Shown here: positions 23,890 to 32,189 of the stretch, piece by piece
Position numbering within the stretch: position 1 is the first letter of the stretch
Layout: every line of letters starts with the position of its first letter
DNA from: Candidatus Cloacimonadota bacterium
Lineage (GTDB): Bacteria > Cloacimonadota > Cloacimonadia > Cloacimonadales > TCS61
Assembly: GCA_016935235.1 (NCBI GenBank)
Contig: JAFGRJ010000124.1
Coordinates: 1 to 45,377, forward strand
Direction: 5' to 3'
DNA length: 45,377 bases
Translations under genes and position numbers: made by a program
Notes under the pieces: model-generated
What the model was told of the DNA's origin: nothing
The model's database searches: none
What the model saw: only the letters and a program-made list of their open reading frames with translations

Positions 23890-25144
23890 TCTCGTATTGA
23901 TGGATTAATTCCTCAGCAGTCTGCCAGCCGTGAGCTGTGGCATAGATGATGGAACGGGTGTGGCCGGAGCAGTCCCCGCTGAAGTAAAGATGCGGGATTT
24001 TCTGGTTACAGAGGCGGTTGGAGTAGAATTTAACTTCCGGAGCATAAACCAGATTATCATCATTGGCGATTCCGGGTATAACTGATTTCAGGTTTTCAAT
24101 GAAATCGATGATACTCTCGATAATCCTTCTGGGGAAAGCCAGATTTATATCGCCGAGAATATACTGGTTTTCCGGCAAGGTCGGCTGTACACGGTAAAGG
24201 TTCTTTGTTCGTTTGGAACTTTTGAAATTGGCATAGGTCTGTAGAATAACTTTGTCCTTGCCAGCCAGGATATTGCTCAGCTTGGCAATATAGGAGCCGT
24301 ATCCGATCGGATCATTGAAAGGTTGGGTCAGCTGGATAGTGGTAAGAACAGCGAAATTCGTATTATTGCTTTTTTCTTTGATTTTGGAATGACCATTCAC
24401 TGTAACGAAATCCTCGTAATGTTCTGTCACTACATAACCGGAAGGGTTATTGCAGAAGGTTCTCACCATATATCCGGTCCTGCTTTTATAGCGCACCTTG
24501 AATTCATACATTTCCTGGTTCAGGTCTGCTACGATATGGTCGGGGAGCTCATATCTTATCCCAAGGTCAACTTTGGTGTTGTCGGTTATCACTTCGGGGA
24601 AACGGGTGATAATTTTTTTAACCAGGTTATGTCCGCTGCGCCCTACAGACACGATCACCTGATCGAAGGCAAATTCCTGGTCAATGATGACCTTGTTTGC
24701 TTTGATAGCTATTTCTTGAACCGGGTGGTTGAAATGGAAATGAATGGCGGGATTACTGCTGTATTCCTTGTAAATGTTGAGCAACACTTCTTTGAGTTGG
24801 TCGGTGCCGATGTGATAGAAATCACTGACAACCGGTTGGAATCCTTTTTCATAGAATTTGTTATAGTATTCTTTTTTTTGGAAGGAGCTGCCTGTTTCGT
24901 ATTTTTTTTCTTCTGTCTTGCTTATATAGAAATCCACAAGTTTTTTCTGCAGTTCAAGATCGAGATCCAGATCACCGCCCATATCACGTGAAACGAACAG
25001 CTTGCCATCTGCCCTGATTCCCGAGATGCTGGAAGAAAAAATATCCTTGCTTTTCTCGAATATGTGTATTTCGGGTGCAATCTCCTTGATTCTCTCAACG
25101 AAACCGATGGAAGAAGCTCCAAAGCCAATAATTCCTATTTTCAT
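23849..25144 (-). CDS. FAD-dependent dehydrogenase-like protein, COG2509 type
   Basis: A 431-residue flavoprotein. The Rossmann dinucleotide motif is GIIGFGASSIG (3-13), followed by an acidic beta-2 end (IFEK). The middle has DQVIVSVGRSGH and VDLGIRYELP, the latter characteristic of COG2509. The C-terminal FAD segment is HLYFSGDCSGHTRSI and ATAHGWQTAEEL. The reaction is unknown; family members are predicted to reduce an unidentified substrate. It lies 29 nt downstream of the membrane-HTH gene. No good ribosome-binding site is visible. Confidence 0.87.
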   Translation of the reverse strand: MKIGIIGFGASSIGFVERIKEIAPEIHIFEKSKDIFSSSISGIRADGKLFVSRDMGGDLDLDLELQKKLVDFYISKTEEKKYETGSSFQKKEYYNKFYEKGFQPVVSDFYHIGTDQLKEVLLNIYKEYSSNPAIHFHFNHPVQEIAIKANKVIIDQEFAFDQVIVSVGRSGHNLVKKIITRFPEVITDNTKVDLGIRYELPDHIVADLNQEMYEFKVRYKSRTGYMVRTFCNNPSGYVVTEHYEDFVTVNGHSKIKEKSNNTNFAVLTTIQLTQPFNDPIGYGSYIAKLSNILAGKDKVILQTYANFKSSKRTKNLYRVQPTLPENQYILGDINLAFPRRIIESIIDFIENLKSVIPGIANDDNLVYAPEVKFYSNRLCNQKIPHLYFSGDCSGHTRSIIYATAHGWQTAEELIHQYENDRSGSNKKNSRQ

Positions 25145-25173
25145 TTTATTGAATCTTTATTGGGCCCTGATGT

Positions 25174-26106
25174 TTAAAGAGATTTCAGTATTCTGGCGAC
25201 TTCTTCCACTTTGATGTTCATTTCTTTGGCGATTGCTTCGTTCTCCCAGCCGTTTTCAGCAAGCTTGGCCACCATTTTTTTCCGGAAATCCTCATCGCCA
25301 AAACCATCTGTAGAACGATAGGTTGTTTTTCTGACAGGAGTCTTGGTGGCAGGTTTTCTGTTCAGGAGAAAAATCATCAGAAAAATTATCAGGACGAGAA
25401 TCACCAGTATGATAATCCCCGTATATACATTCAGATGGGTTAATTTATCTACCAGCCGGTTGAAAATATTCCTGCTTGTCCTGGGGACATTACTCTCTGT
25501 TTTCTGTATTTGCTTTTCTGTTTCTTCGGGAGTTATAGGCTGTTCTTGCTGCTCCTTGTCATCAGTGACCTTATCTACGGCTGGCGGGGTTTTAACATCG
25601 GAAGTGCGTAATTTTTCGATAGCCTGTAAATGTTCCTTTGCTTTCTGGGTAAAACCGACCGTATTATAAAAATTTGCAAAACTCTGATGTTCGGCTATGG
25701 TTCTCGGATTACGGGTACTAAAGATGTCCAGAACCAGCTTGAACTCTTCCCGTTCCAGTTCCAGGCTTTCCAGATAGTATTTGGTTTGTTTCTTGGACAG
25801 GAAGGATTCATTCAGGGCTATAGTTATAATTAGATTATTATCATAGGGGTAGAAGGTGAAACTTTGCAGCAAGTTGCTGTCCGTCAGCTTCTGGTTCTGC
25901 ACGGATTCATTTTTGGCACAGTTTAATACCTCTATCTGTATATTGTACTGGTTCTCGATAATACTGTAGATGGGTTTCTGATCAAAGACAAGAACAGTCC
26001 GGTCAATTTCTCCGTAATCTCTATGATAGATTTTGTTGAAATTTGCAGCAGTTAAGAGGTAGAAAGAAATCAGGAACAGTAAAATAATGGTGCCACTTTT
26101 TCTCAT
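25174..26106 (-). CDS. Predicted bitopic membrane protein with C-terminal helix-turn-helix
   Basis: 310 residues, family not recognised. A signal peptide or first membrane segment covers 1-20. An extracytoplasmic region of about 200 residues ends with a Pro/Glu/Thr-rich linker (172-205). A strong transmembrane helix lies at 229-248 (all Ile/Leu/Val), followed by a basic stretch and a cytoplasmic C-terminal helix-turn-helix-like module (277-310: KLAENGWENEAIAKEM and VEEVARILKSL). The layout resembles a membrane-bound sensor or regulator, but the DNA-binding role of the last module is inference. GGAG precedes the ATG by 7-8 nt. A TTGACA box stands 70 nt upstream. Confidence 0.72.
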   Translation of the reverse strand: MRKSGTIILLFLISFYLLTAANFNKIYHRDYGEIDRTVLVFDQKPIYSIIENQYNIQIEVLNCAKNESVQNQKLTDSNLLQSFTFYPYDNNLIITIALNESFLSKKQTKYYLESLELEREEFKLVLDIFSTRNPRTIAEHQSFANFYNTVGFTQKAKEHLQAIEKLRTSDVKTPPAVDKVTDDKEQQEQPITPEETEKQIQKTESNVPRTSRNIFNRLVDKLTHLNVYTGIIILVILVLIIFLMIFLLNRKPATKTPVRKTTYRSTDGFGDEDFRKKMVAKLAENGWENEAIAKEMNIKVEEVARILKSL

Positions 26107-26173
26107 AATATACTCCAGTTCAAGATTTGAACGTATGCTTATTCTCTACAAGAAATTGAGATAATATATCTTT

Positions 26174-26179
26174 TGTCAA
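26174..26179 (-). promoter_or_regulatory. Candidate -35 box upstream of the membrane-HTH gene
   Basis: TTGACA on the minus strand in the 82-nt gap after the TPR gene. No canonical -10 at 17 nt; the position reads ATTTCT. Confidence 0.3.
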
Positions 26180-26188
26180 TAATCCTTT

Positions 26189-26842
26189 TTACAGTCCGTT
26201 TAACCGTTTAAGCCTGGAGCGCACGAGATTGAGATTTCTCTGAAAAGTTTTGTTATCAGGGACCAGGCTTAGTGCCTGTTCCAGGTATTTATGGGCTTGC
26301 TGATAGTTTTTCAGTTTCATATGGACGTAGCCGGTATTATGAACTATATTGGGATCGAGGGGCTCATATTCCAGCGCCTTCTGCAGCTGTTCCAGTGCCT
26401 GTTGGTATTTCCTTGCTTCAAGCTCTCTCTGGGCACTGTCGGAAAGTTCCTGCGCGCGCACGTATTTTTCCCGGGCTACCACATCTTCCGCCCGTTCCAG
26501 GTATTTCGATATCATTTTGTTCTGGGGATTTTTATTGAGCAATTGCCGGTACACGGTCGCAACTTCTTTCCATTTGCGCTGTCGCAGCAGAACCTGCGCC
26601 AGGGTAAGGGACGATAGTTCATTATCTGGATATTCCTGGAATAATTTCCTCAGATATTCCTCCGCCTCCGGAAATTTCTTCAGGGCAGTAAGGGCTAGAG
26701 CCAGATTGAAGGTGTTCTCGGGGGTGGGAGCAATAAGCAGGGCTTTCCGAAATAAATGGAGAGCCCGTTCGAATTGGCCCCGGGAAAGATAGCGCTGCCC
26801 CCTGAGCTGCAGTTTCTTCCTTGCAGGGAAAAGGACGATCAT
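26189..26842 (-). CDS. TPR-repeat protein downstream of the rnf genes
   Basis: 217 residues made of about five tetratricopeptide repeats: for example GQFERALHLFRKALLIAP (22-39), KKFPEAEEYLRKLFQEYP, RKWKEVATVYRQLL, RKYQQALEQLQKALEYEP and KNYQQAHKYLEQALSLVP. No signal peptide is evident; the N-terminus has a short hydrophobic run (MIVLFPA) followed by basic residues. TPRs mediate protein-protein contacts. The gene begins 3 nt after rnfB, so it belongs to the same transcript and may help assemble or dock the Rnf complex, though that is guesswork from position. Confidence 0.85.
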   Translation of the reverse strand: MIVLFPARKKLQLRGQRYLSRGQFERALHLFRKALLIAPTPENTFNLALALTALKKFPEAEEYLRKLFQEYPDNELSSLTLAQVLLRQRKWKEVATVYRQLLNKNPQNKMISKYLERAEDVVAREKYVRAQELSDSAQRELEARKYQQALEQLQKALEYEPLDPNIVHNTGYVHMKLKNYQQAHKYLEQALSLVPDNKTFQRNLNLVRSRLKRLNGL

Positions 26843-26845
26843 TTC

Positions 26846-27835
26846 CTATCTCATCTCAATAGCAGCCTTGGGACATACCTGATAACAGATTTCGCAACCG
26901 ACGCATTTGTCCAGATCGATCTTATGGATCTTCTTGGCTTCTCCGCTGATCGCTTGCACAGGGCATTTCTTAGCGCATACGGTGCAACCGATGCATTTGT
27001 CTTCCAGAATGACTGCTTTTTTGCGTTTTCCCGCCAGGGGATCGATTATTGCCAGGGTGGGACATACGGTTGCGCAGAGTCCGCAACTTACACACTTCTG
27101 ATAATCAATCACTGCCAGGTCCTCCACCATGCTGATCGCCTCAACAGGGCATTTCTTGACGCAAAGCCCGCAGCCTATGCAGGCGGTATTATTACCACAC
27201 CTTTTCCTGGCTTCAGCTCCCTTGTCGTGAGATGTGCAGAGTATGTGTACCTTTTTAGCATATGGCACCAGCTCGATCAGATGACGGGGGCAGGCTTTCA
27301 CACAGGCACCGCAGGCTGTGCATTTCTGGGGATCAATGATTCTCATGCCATTTTTATCCAGATGGATTGCATCGAATTTACAGGCATCGATACAGTCATT
27401 CTGAAACAGACAACCCCAGCTGCAGAGATTGGGACCTTCGGAAACCAGAACAGCTGCCTTGCAGGTTGGGATTCCCTGATAATGGTAGCGAAAGTATGTA
27501 TTGTTGTATCCACCACTCTGGCAGTGAATAACAGCCACCTTCTTCTCCATGCTGGCAGCCTTTATGCCCATGATGGCAGCTATCTGCTTCACTGCTTTTT
27601 CCCCGCCGGGAGCACATTTATTGATCTCTTCGCCCTTACCGGCAATCGCTTCCGCGTAAGCAAAGCAACCGGGGTGACCACAGGCACCACAATTAGCTCC
27701 TGGTAGGATTTCATTGATAAGTTCTATCTTGGGATCGACCTCAACATGGAACTTCCGGGAAGCAAAAGCTAATCCCAGTCCGTAAAATAAACCCAGCACA
27801 CCAAGAGTGGCGATCGCATAAAGTATGATTGTCAT
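26846..27835 (-). CDS. rnfB: Rnf complex subunit B, long multi-cluster form
   Basis: Electron-entry ferredoxin subunit of the Rnf ferredoxin:NAD+ oxidoreductase. 329 residues: an N-terminal membrane anchor (about 4-24), the Fes domain with Cys49/52/57/74 (GANCGACGHPGC), a cluster site using Cys138-Cys152 together with Cys172/175/178/182, and CxxCxxCxxxCP motifs at 219-229, 248-258, 281-291 and 311-321. The short form (RsxB, about 190 residues) has only the Fes domain and one two-cluster ferredoxin; this one resembles the long RnfB of acetogens. GGGAG precedes the ATG by 6 nt. It is sixth in rnfCDGEAB. Confidence 0.96.
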   Translation of the reverse strand: MTIILYAIATLGVLGLFYGLGLAFASRKFHVEVDPKIELINEILPGANCGACGHPGCFAYAEAIAGKGEEINKCAPGGEKAVKQIAAIMGIKAASMEKKVAVIHCQSGGYNNTYFRYHYQGIPTCKAAVLVSEGPNLCSWGCLFQNDCIDACKFDAIHLDKNGMRIIDPQKCTACGACVKACPRHLIELVPYAKKVHILCTSHDKGAEARKRCGNNTACIGCGLCVKKCPVEAISMVEDLAVIDYQKCVSCGLCATVCPTLAIIDPLAGKRKKAVILEDKCIGCTVCAKKCPVQAISGEAKKIHKIDLDKCVGCEICYQVCPKAAIEMR

Positions 27836-27844
27836 GGTAACTCC

Positions 27845-28432
27845 CTAAAACTTTAAACCAGCAAATCCCTGAAAGGCGAGAGCCATGCAGCCGGCAATGA
27901 TCATGGCTATGGGTAGCCCCTTCATGGCTTTGGGCATTTCGGCTTTGTCGAGTTTTTCTCTTATACCAGCCATCAGAATTAATACCAGGGTGAACCCGAG
28001 TCCGGCAAAGAAACCATTCAGGATTGCTTCGATGAAGTTGAGCTTTTCATTTATATTCAGAAGGGCGACCCCCAGGACGGCGCAGTTGGTAGTGATCAGG
28101 GGCAGATAAACACCCAGTGCCTTGTACAAAGCCGGTGCGGTTTTCTGGATGATCATTTCTACCAGTTGTACCAGGGAGGCTATGGTCAGGATGAAGGCGA
28201 TTGTCTGCAGGAATTCGATCTGCAGGGGAATCAGGAGATAAGACTGAATAAGCCAGGTAAAAGTTGATGCCATCGTCATGACAAATATGACAGCCATGCC
28301 CATGCCGAGTGCAGAATCGAGTTTTTTGGAAACTCCGATGTAAGGACACAAGCCAAGAAAACGCATGAGAACGAAATTCTTGACCAGTATGGCTGCAATA
28401 GCCAGGGAAAAAATCTTGCTCATGAATTCCAT
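27845..28432 (-). CDS. rnfA: Rnf complex subunit A
   Basis: A 195-residue integral membrane subunit with six predicted helices, paralogous to RnfE. Landmarks: VLMRFLGLCPYIGVSKK near the N-terminus, containing the Cys that helps ligate the membrane-embedded [2Fe-2S] cluster, and ITTNCAVLGVAL in the middle, with the second such Cys. The GGAG 7 nt before 28432 favours this start over the internal ATG at 28423. Confidence 0.96.
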   Translation of the reverse strand: MEFMSKIFSLAIAAILVKNFVLMRFLGLCPYIGVSKKLDSALGMGMAVIFVMTMASTFTWLIQSYLLIPLQIEFLQTIAFILTIASLVQLVEMIIQKTAPALYKALGVYLPLITTNCAVLGVALLNINEKLNFIEAILNGFFAGLGFTLVLILMAGIREKLDKAEMPKAMKGLPIAMIIAGCMALAFQGFAGLKF

Positions 28433-28446
28433 CTATCTTCTCCGCT

Positions 28447-29031
28447 TTATTTCTTCAATAATTTCATCAGACCCATCAACAGACCCATTACCAGAAAAGC
28501 ACCGGGTGATAAGATCGCCGCCAATACTGGTTTATAGCTGAGAGGGAGGACATTGTAACCGAGAAACTGCCCTGCTCCTATAATTTCTCTGATGCCGCCG
28601 ATTACAATTAGTGCCAGGGTAAAACCGAAACCCATACCAACACCGTCCGCAAGCGATTTGATCACATTATTCTTGCCGGCAAAGGCTTCCGCTCTTCCCA
28701 GTATGATGCAGTTGACCACAATGAGGGGAATGAAAAGACCCAGATTCTTATGTAACATGGGAAAATAGGCATGCATGACCAGATCCACTATGGTAACGAA
28801 GGAGGCTATGACCACGATATAGGAAGGGATGCGGATCTTGGTGGGGATGAAATTCTTGATCAATGATATTATGACATTGGAACAGACCAGAACAAAGGTG
28901 GCGGCTATTCCCATACCTATCGCATTCTGCACGGAAGTAGTTACAGCAAGGGTCGGGCATAGACCAAGAGCCATTATGAAAACCGGATTCTCTTTGATTA
29001 AACCTTTACTGAATTCTTTAATCATGCTCAT
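28447..29031 (-). CDS. rnfE: Rnf complex subunit E
   Basis: A 194-residue integral membrane subunit, inverted-topology partner of RnfA. It has the paired motif ENPVFIMALGLCPTLAVTT and IVVNCIILGRAEAFA, each with one cysteine for the shared [2Fe-2S] cluster between RnfA and RnfE. The ATG overlaps the rnfG stop by 4 nt (ATGA), with GAGGAG upstream. Confidence 0.96.
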   Translation of the reverse strand: MSMIKEFSKGLIKENPVFIMALGLCPTLAVTTSVQNAIGMGIAATFVLVCSNVIISLIKNFIPTKIRIPSYIVVIASFVTIVDLVMHAYFPMLHKNLGLFIPLIVVNCIILGRAEAFAGKNNVIKSLADGVGMGFGFTLALIVIGGIREIIGAGQFLGYNVLPLSYKPVLAAILSPGAFLVMGLLMGLMKLLKK

Positions 29032-29594
29032 CGCTCATTCTCCTCACCTGTTTGCAGATCGGTTTCAGCTATTTTTTTCTCCATGATTTCCATACCACTC
29101 CTTATTGAACTGGCAATGGTTCTGGTTGTAATGGTCGCTCCAGTTATACTGGCAATGCTACCGCCATCCTTGTCCACCTGCATCTCTGTTTTATCCTTTC
29201 CGGAGAACTGCTCCTGGAATTCACTTTTGCTGCAATTAGCTCCCAGGCCTGGTGTTTCTTGCTGTTCGATTATTTTTATTCGGGTAATATGAAAAAGAGT
29301 GTCCAGACCCACCATGGTTTTCACTTCACTGCTGTAACCGTAAAGGGAAGCCACAAAAGTATAACCCACTATTTTGTCTCTATCCAGGGCTATGTAGGCT
29401 GTCTCGCCGTTGAGGAAAGTAAGACTGTCAAATGAGGTTGCCTGAGGAAGAACCTCTTTCCGGGCTTCTTCTTTTTCCCGACGTTTATTTTCATCAATGA
29501 TGGGTTTGGTAATGCTGTTTACATAGGCCAGAATACCACTGGAAATAACTGCTATGACCAGCAGAACAAATCCCAGTCTTATATAGTATTTCAT
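29028..29594 (-). CDS. rnfG: Rnf complex subunit G, covalent FMN carrier
   Basis: 188 residues: an N-terminal transmembrane helix (7-25), then a periplasmic FMN-binding domain. The flavinylation motif TGATIT (151-156) matches the S/T-G-A-T-x-T consensus, in which the last Thr is joined to FMN by ApbE. QETPGLGA (112-119) is also typical. No apbE gene lies in the window, so flavin transfer must be supplied from elsewhere. It overlaps both rnfD and rnfE by 4 nt. Confidence 0.96.
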   Translation of the reverse strand: MKYYIRLGFVLLVIAVISSGILAYVNSITKPIIDENKRREKEEARKEVLPQATSFDSLTFLNGETAYIALDRDKIVGYTFVASLYGYSSEVKTMVGLDTLFHITRIKIIEQQETPGLGANCSKSEFQEQFSGKDKTEMQVDKDGGSIASITGATITTRTIASSIRSGMEIMEKKIAETDLQTGEENER

Positions 29595-30640
29595 TTTGCT
29601 GCCTCCCCGAAAGGTCTGGGTATGGTGTAACGATCAATCAATGGAACCGCAATGTTCATCAGCAGTATTGAATAAGATACTCCTTCCGGATAACCGCCCA
29701 CGAACCTTATGATAACCGTCAATATTCCGCAGCCGATACCAAAGATCAACCTCCCCTTTTTGGTGACAGGGGAAGTGACCATATCGGTGGCCATGAAGAA
29801 AGCTCCCAGGATCAAACCACCGGCAAAAATGTGAAAGATCGGCAGGAACAGGGAAGCGGAAAACAGCCCGTTAATACCGCCAAAAATATAGGTCAGGACG
29901 AATACGGTGGTAATGTAGCTGACAGGGATTCTCCATTCGATTATATGTTTATAGGCCAGATAAGCAGCTCCTATCAGCAGGGCGGCTGCCGATATCTCTC
30001 CCAGACAGCCTCCGATATTTCCCCAGAAAACGTTCACTATCGTATCCATATTGGCCAGCTTGTTCATTACCACTTCAGCGATGTCGGGACTTATCTGGGT
30101 TGTATCACGCAGGGCTTTTGCTACTCCCAGGGGAGTTGCCGTAGTTATAACAGCAGGTATATTGGCGGGAAGATTGGAGAGACCGTTTATTGAACCCAGA
30201 CTGGTCTTCTCCCAACCTGCGGTCATCAGTGTGGGCCAGGAGGCTACCAGAAAGGCTCTGCCCAGCAGGGCGGGATTGAAAATATTGTAACCCAATCCAC
30301 CAAAAATCTGTTTGCCTATGGCGATGGCAAAAAAGGCTCCCACGACAGGAATCCACCAGGGAGCGCCAGCATTGATGTTAAAAGCCACCAGCATACCGGT
30401 TACAACAGCACTGCCATCGGTTATTGTTATTGGCACTCTCCGTAATTTCTGGATCAGAGCTTCCGTTATAACAGCAGCAGCAGCACCATACAGGGTCAAC
30501 AGTAAGGCTCTCATACCAAAGAAATACAGAGCTGCCAGCAGTGCAGGTAACAAGGCCAGTACTACCTGCCACATCACTGTCCTTACTGAAATATGCTGCT
30601 TGATATGAGGAGCTGCCGAAACAGAATATACATTATTCAT
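29591..30640 (-). CDS. rnfD: Rnf complex subunit D, covalent FMN membrane subunit
   Basis: A 349-residue polytopic membrane subunit. It carries ITDGSAVVTGMLVAFNIN (72-90), GGLGYNIFNPALLGRAF (114-130), the flavinylation region TTATPLG (166-172), and MATDMVTSPVTKKGR and IRFVGGYPEG near the C-terminus. These all match RnfD/NqrB. CGGAGG stands upstream of the ATG. The gap of 35 nt to rnfC is the largest inside the rnf operon. Confidence 0.96.
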   Translation of the reverse strand: MNNVYSVSAAPHIKQHISVRTVMWQVVLALLPALLAALYFFGMRALLLTLYGAAAAVITEALIQKLRRVPITITDGSAVVTGMLVAFNINAGAPWWIPVVGAFFAIAIGKQIFGGLGYNIFNPALLGRAFLVASWPTLMTAGWEKTSLGSINGLSNLPANIPAVITTATPLGVAKALRDTTQISPDIAEVVMNKLANMDTIVNVFWGNIGGCLGEISAAALLIGAAYLAYKHIIEWRIPVSYITTVFVLTYIFGGINGLFSASLFLPIFHIFAGGLILGAFFMATDMVTSPVTKKGRLIFGIGCGILTVIIRFVGGYPEGVSYSILLMNIAVPLIDRYTIPRPFGEAAK

Positions 30641-30675
30641 TGAACCTCCGGGAATTTAAAATAAGATCTGGTTCT

Positions 30676-31998
30676 TCAACTTTTAGCCTTGATCTCGGCA
30701 ATCTTGAGCTTGCCAATGTCTATCCATTGTATAAGCTTGATCTGAGAAGGGCAGACATAAGAACAGCTGCCGCATTTCATACAATCCAGAACACCGTATC
30801 GCTCCGCTTGCGCCCAGTCGTTATAGCGCACACTGTTTGCAATGAGACTGGGAACCAGGTTCATCGGGCAGATATCCACACAACGCCCGCAACGCAAACA
30901 TGTGTGTTCTTTATCTTTTTGGGATTCTCTGTGACTTAAAATAAGAAGACCGGAGCTGCCTTTGGCCAGAGGTGTATCCAGCGTGGGAACAGCAAAGCCC
31001 ATCATAGGTCCCCCCGCCACAATTTTGCCTATTTCTTCGCTGGTGCCACCGCAGTAGGCAACAAGTTCAGAAAACAGCGTTCCCACTCGTGCCAGCAGGT
31101 TTTTGGGATTTCTCACGATCTTACCTGTTACAGTGATTATTCTTTCAATGAGTGGTTTACCAAAACGGAGTGCCTCATATATGGCATAAGCCGTGCCCAC
31201 ATTATGCACTACCACGCCCACATCCATCGGTAGTCCGCCCCGGTTGGGGACCTTTCTTCTGGTAACTGCATATATAAGCTGTTTCTCGGCTCCCTGGGGA
31301 TATTTCAATCTTAATCCGGTGACGCTGATGCTTTCCTCCGCAGCCAAGAGCTGCTGGAAAAGCTTGATGACATCGGGCTTATTAGCCTCAACGCCAATAA
31401 TACCTCTTTTTGCTCCGAGAATTTTCAGGATTATCTTCAACCCGGTGATTATTTCCTCAGGTTTCTCCAGCATGAGCCTGTAATCAGCTGTTAAATAAGG
31501 CTCACATTCTACTCCGTTCAACAGGACAGTATCAATGTTTTTTCCGGCAGGAGGGGATAGCTTTACGTGGGTGGGAAATCCGGCCCCTCCCATGCCACAG
31601 ATTCCGGCATGAGCTATTATCTTCTTCATATCATCAGAAGAAAGCTCAAAAAAGACGGGATTTTCTTTTAACTCTACCCATCTGTCCAGACCGTCACCGG
31701 TGATTTCGATCGCCTCCGACATGATACCGCTGGGATGAGGGAACTTGGCTATCTTTGTCACTTTACCGGAGATTGAGGCATGCATCGGAATGGAAACAAA
31801 TCCGCCCGGCTCCGCTATTTTCTGCCCCGTCAGCACATTATCACCGACTTGGACCAATGCTTTGGCAGGGGCACCAATGTGTTGGGAAAGGGGAATGATA
31901 ACCCTGGAGGGAAGAGGCATTTTTTCCAGGACAGATTTCCTGGAATAAGCCTTGGCATCAGGAGGGTGGATACCACCGGGAAATGTCTTTAATCCCAT
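30676..31998 (-). CDS. rnfC: Rnf complex subunit C, NAD- and FMN-binding
   Basis: A 440-residue peripheral subunit, the NADH-side end of Rnf. The Rossmann-like motif is GMGGAGFPTH (135-144), with the FMN-related ECEPYLTADYRLM (164-176) and YPQGAEKQLIY. Two ferredoxin motifs at the end use Cys367/370/373/377 and Cys406/409/412/416. The open frame continues upstream to 32220, but those residues are not RnfC-like; the start at 31998 gives MGLKTFPGGIHPP, the standard beginning, with GGGAGA about 6 nt before it. It is the first gene of the rnf operon, divergent from the MFS transporter gene. Confidence 0.96.
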   Translation of the reverse strand: MGLKTFPGGIHPPDAKAYSRKSVLEKMPLPSRVIIPLSQHIGAPAKALVQVGDNVLTGQKIAEPGGFVSIPMHASISGKVTKIAKFPHPSGIMSEAIEITGDGLDRWVELKENPVFFELSSDDMKKIIAHAGICGMGGAGFPTHVKLSPPAGKNIDTVLLNGVECEPYLTADYRLMLEKPEEIITGLKIILKILGAKRGIIGVEANKPDVIKLFQQLLAAEESISVTGLRLKYPQGAEKQLIYAVTRRKVPNRGGLPMDVGVVVHNVGTAYAIYEALRFGKPLIERIITVTGKIVRNPKNLLARVGTLFSELVAYCGGTSEEIGKIVAGGPMMGFAVPTLDTPLAKGSSGLLILSHRESQKDKEHTCLRCGRCVDICPMNLVPSLIANSVRYNDWAQAERYGVLDCMKCGSCSYVCPSQIKLIQWIDIGKLKIAEIKAKS

Positions 31999-32189
31999 AT
32001 TTTCTCCCAGACTATTGAATTTTTGCTTACGTATTTTTTTTATTGGATTACTACATTTAAAAGTCATAATTTTAAAGCAAGGATTTTTTCTGTTCATAAG
32101 AAAGCGGGGATATGAATTCAGATAAATATAGACAAAAATCGTGTTATCCAACCTTATGCTCCGCAAATGGTAAGAATCTGGAATATCTG

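Noticed and set aside
26756-27706. Long + strand open frame of about 316 codons opposite rnfB
   Set aside because: Lies antisense to the clear multi-cluster ferredoxin gene; its protein has no recognisable family and no ribosome-binding site. It is open because the opposite frame is rich in Cys and Gly codons.
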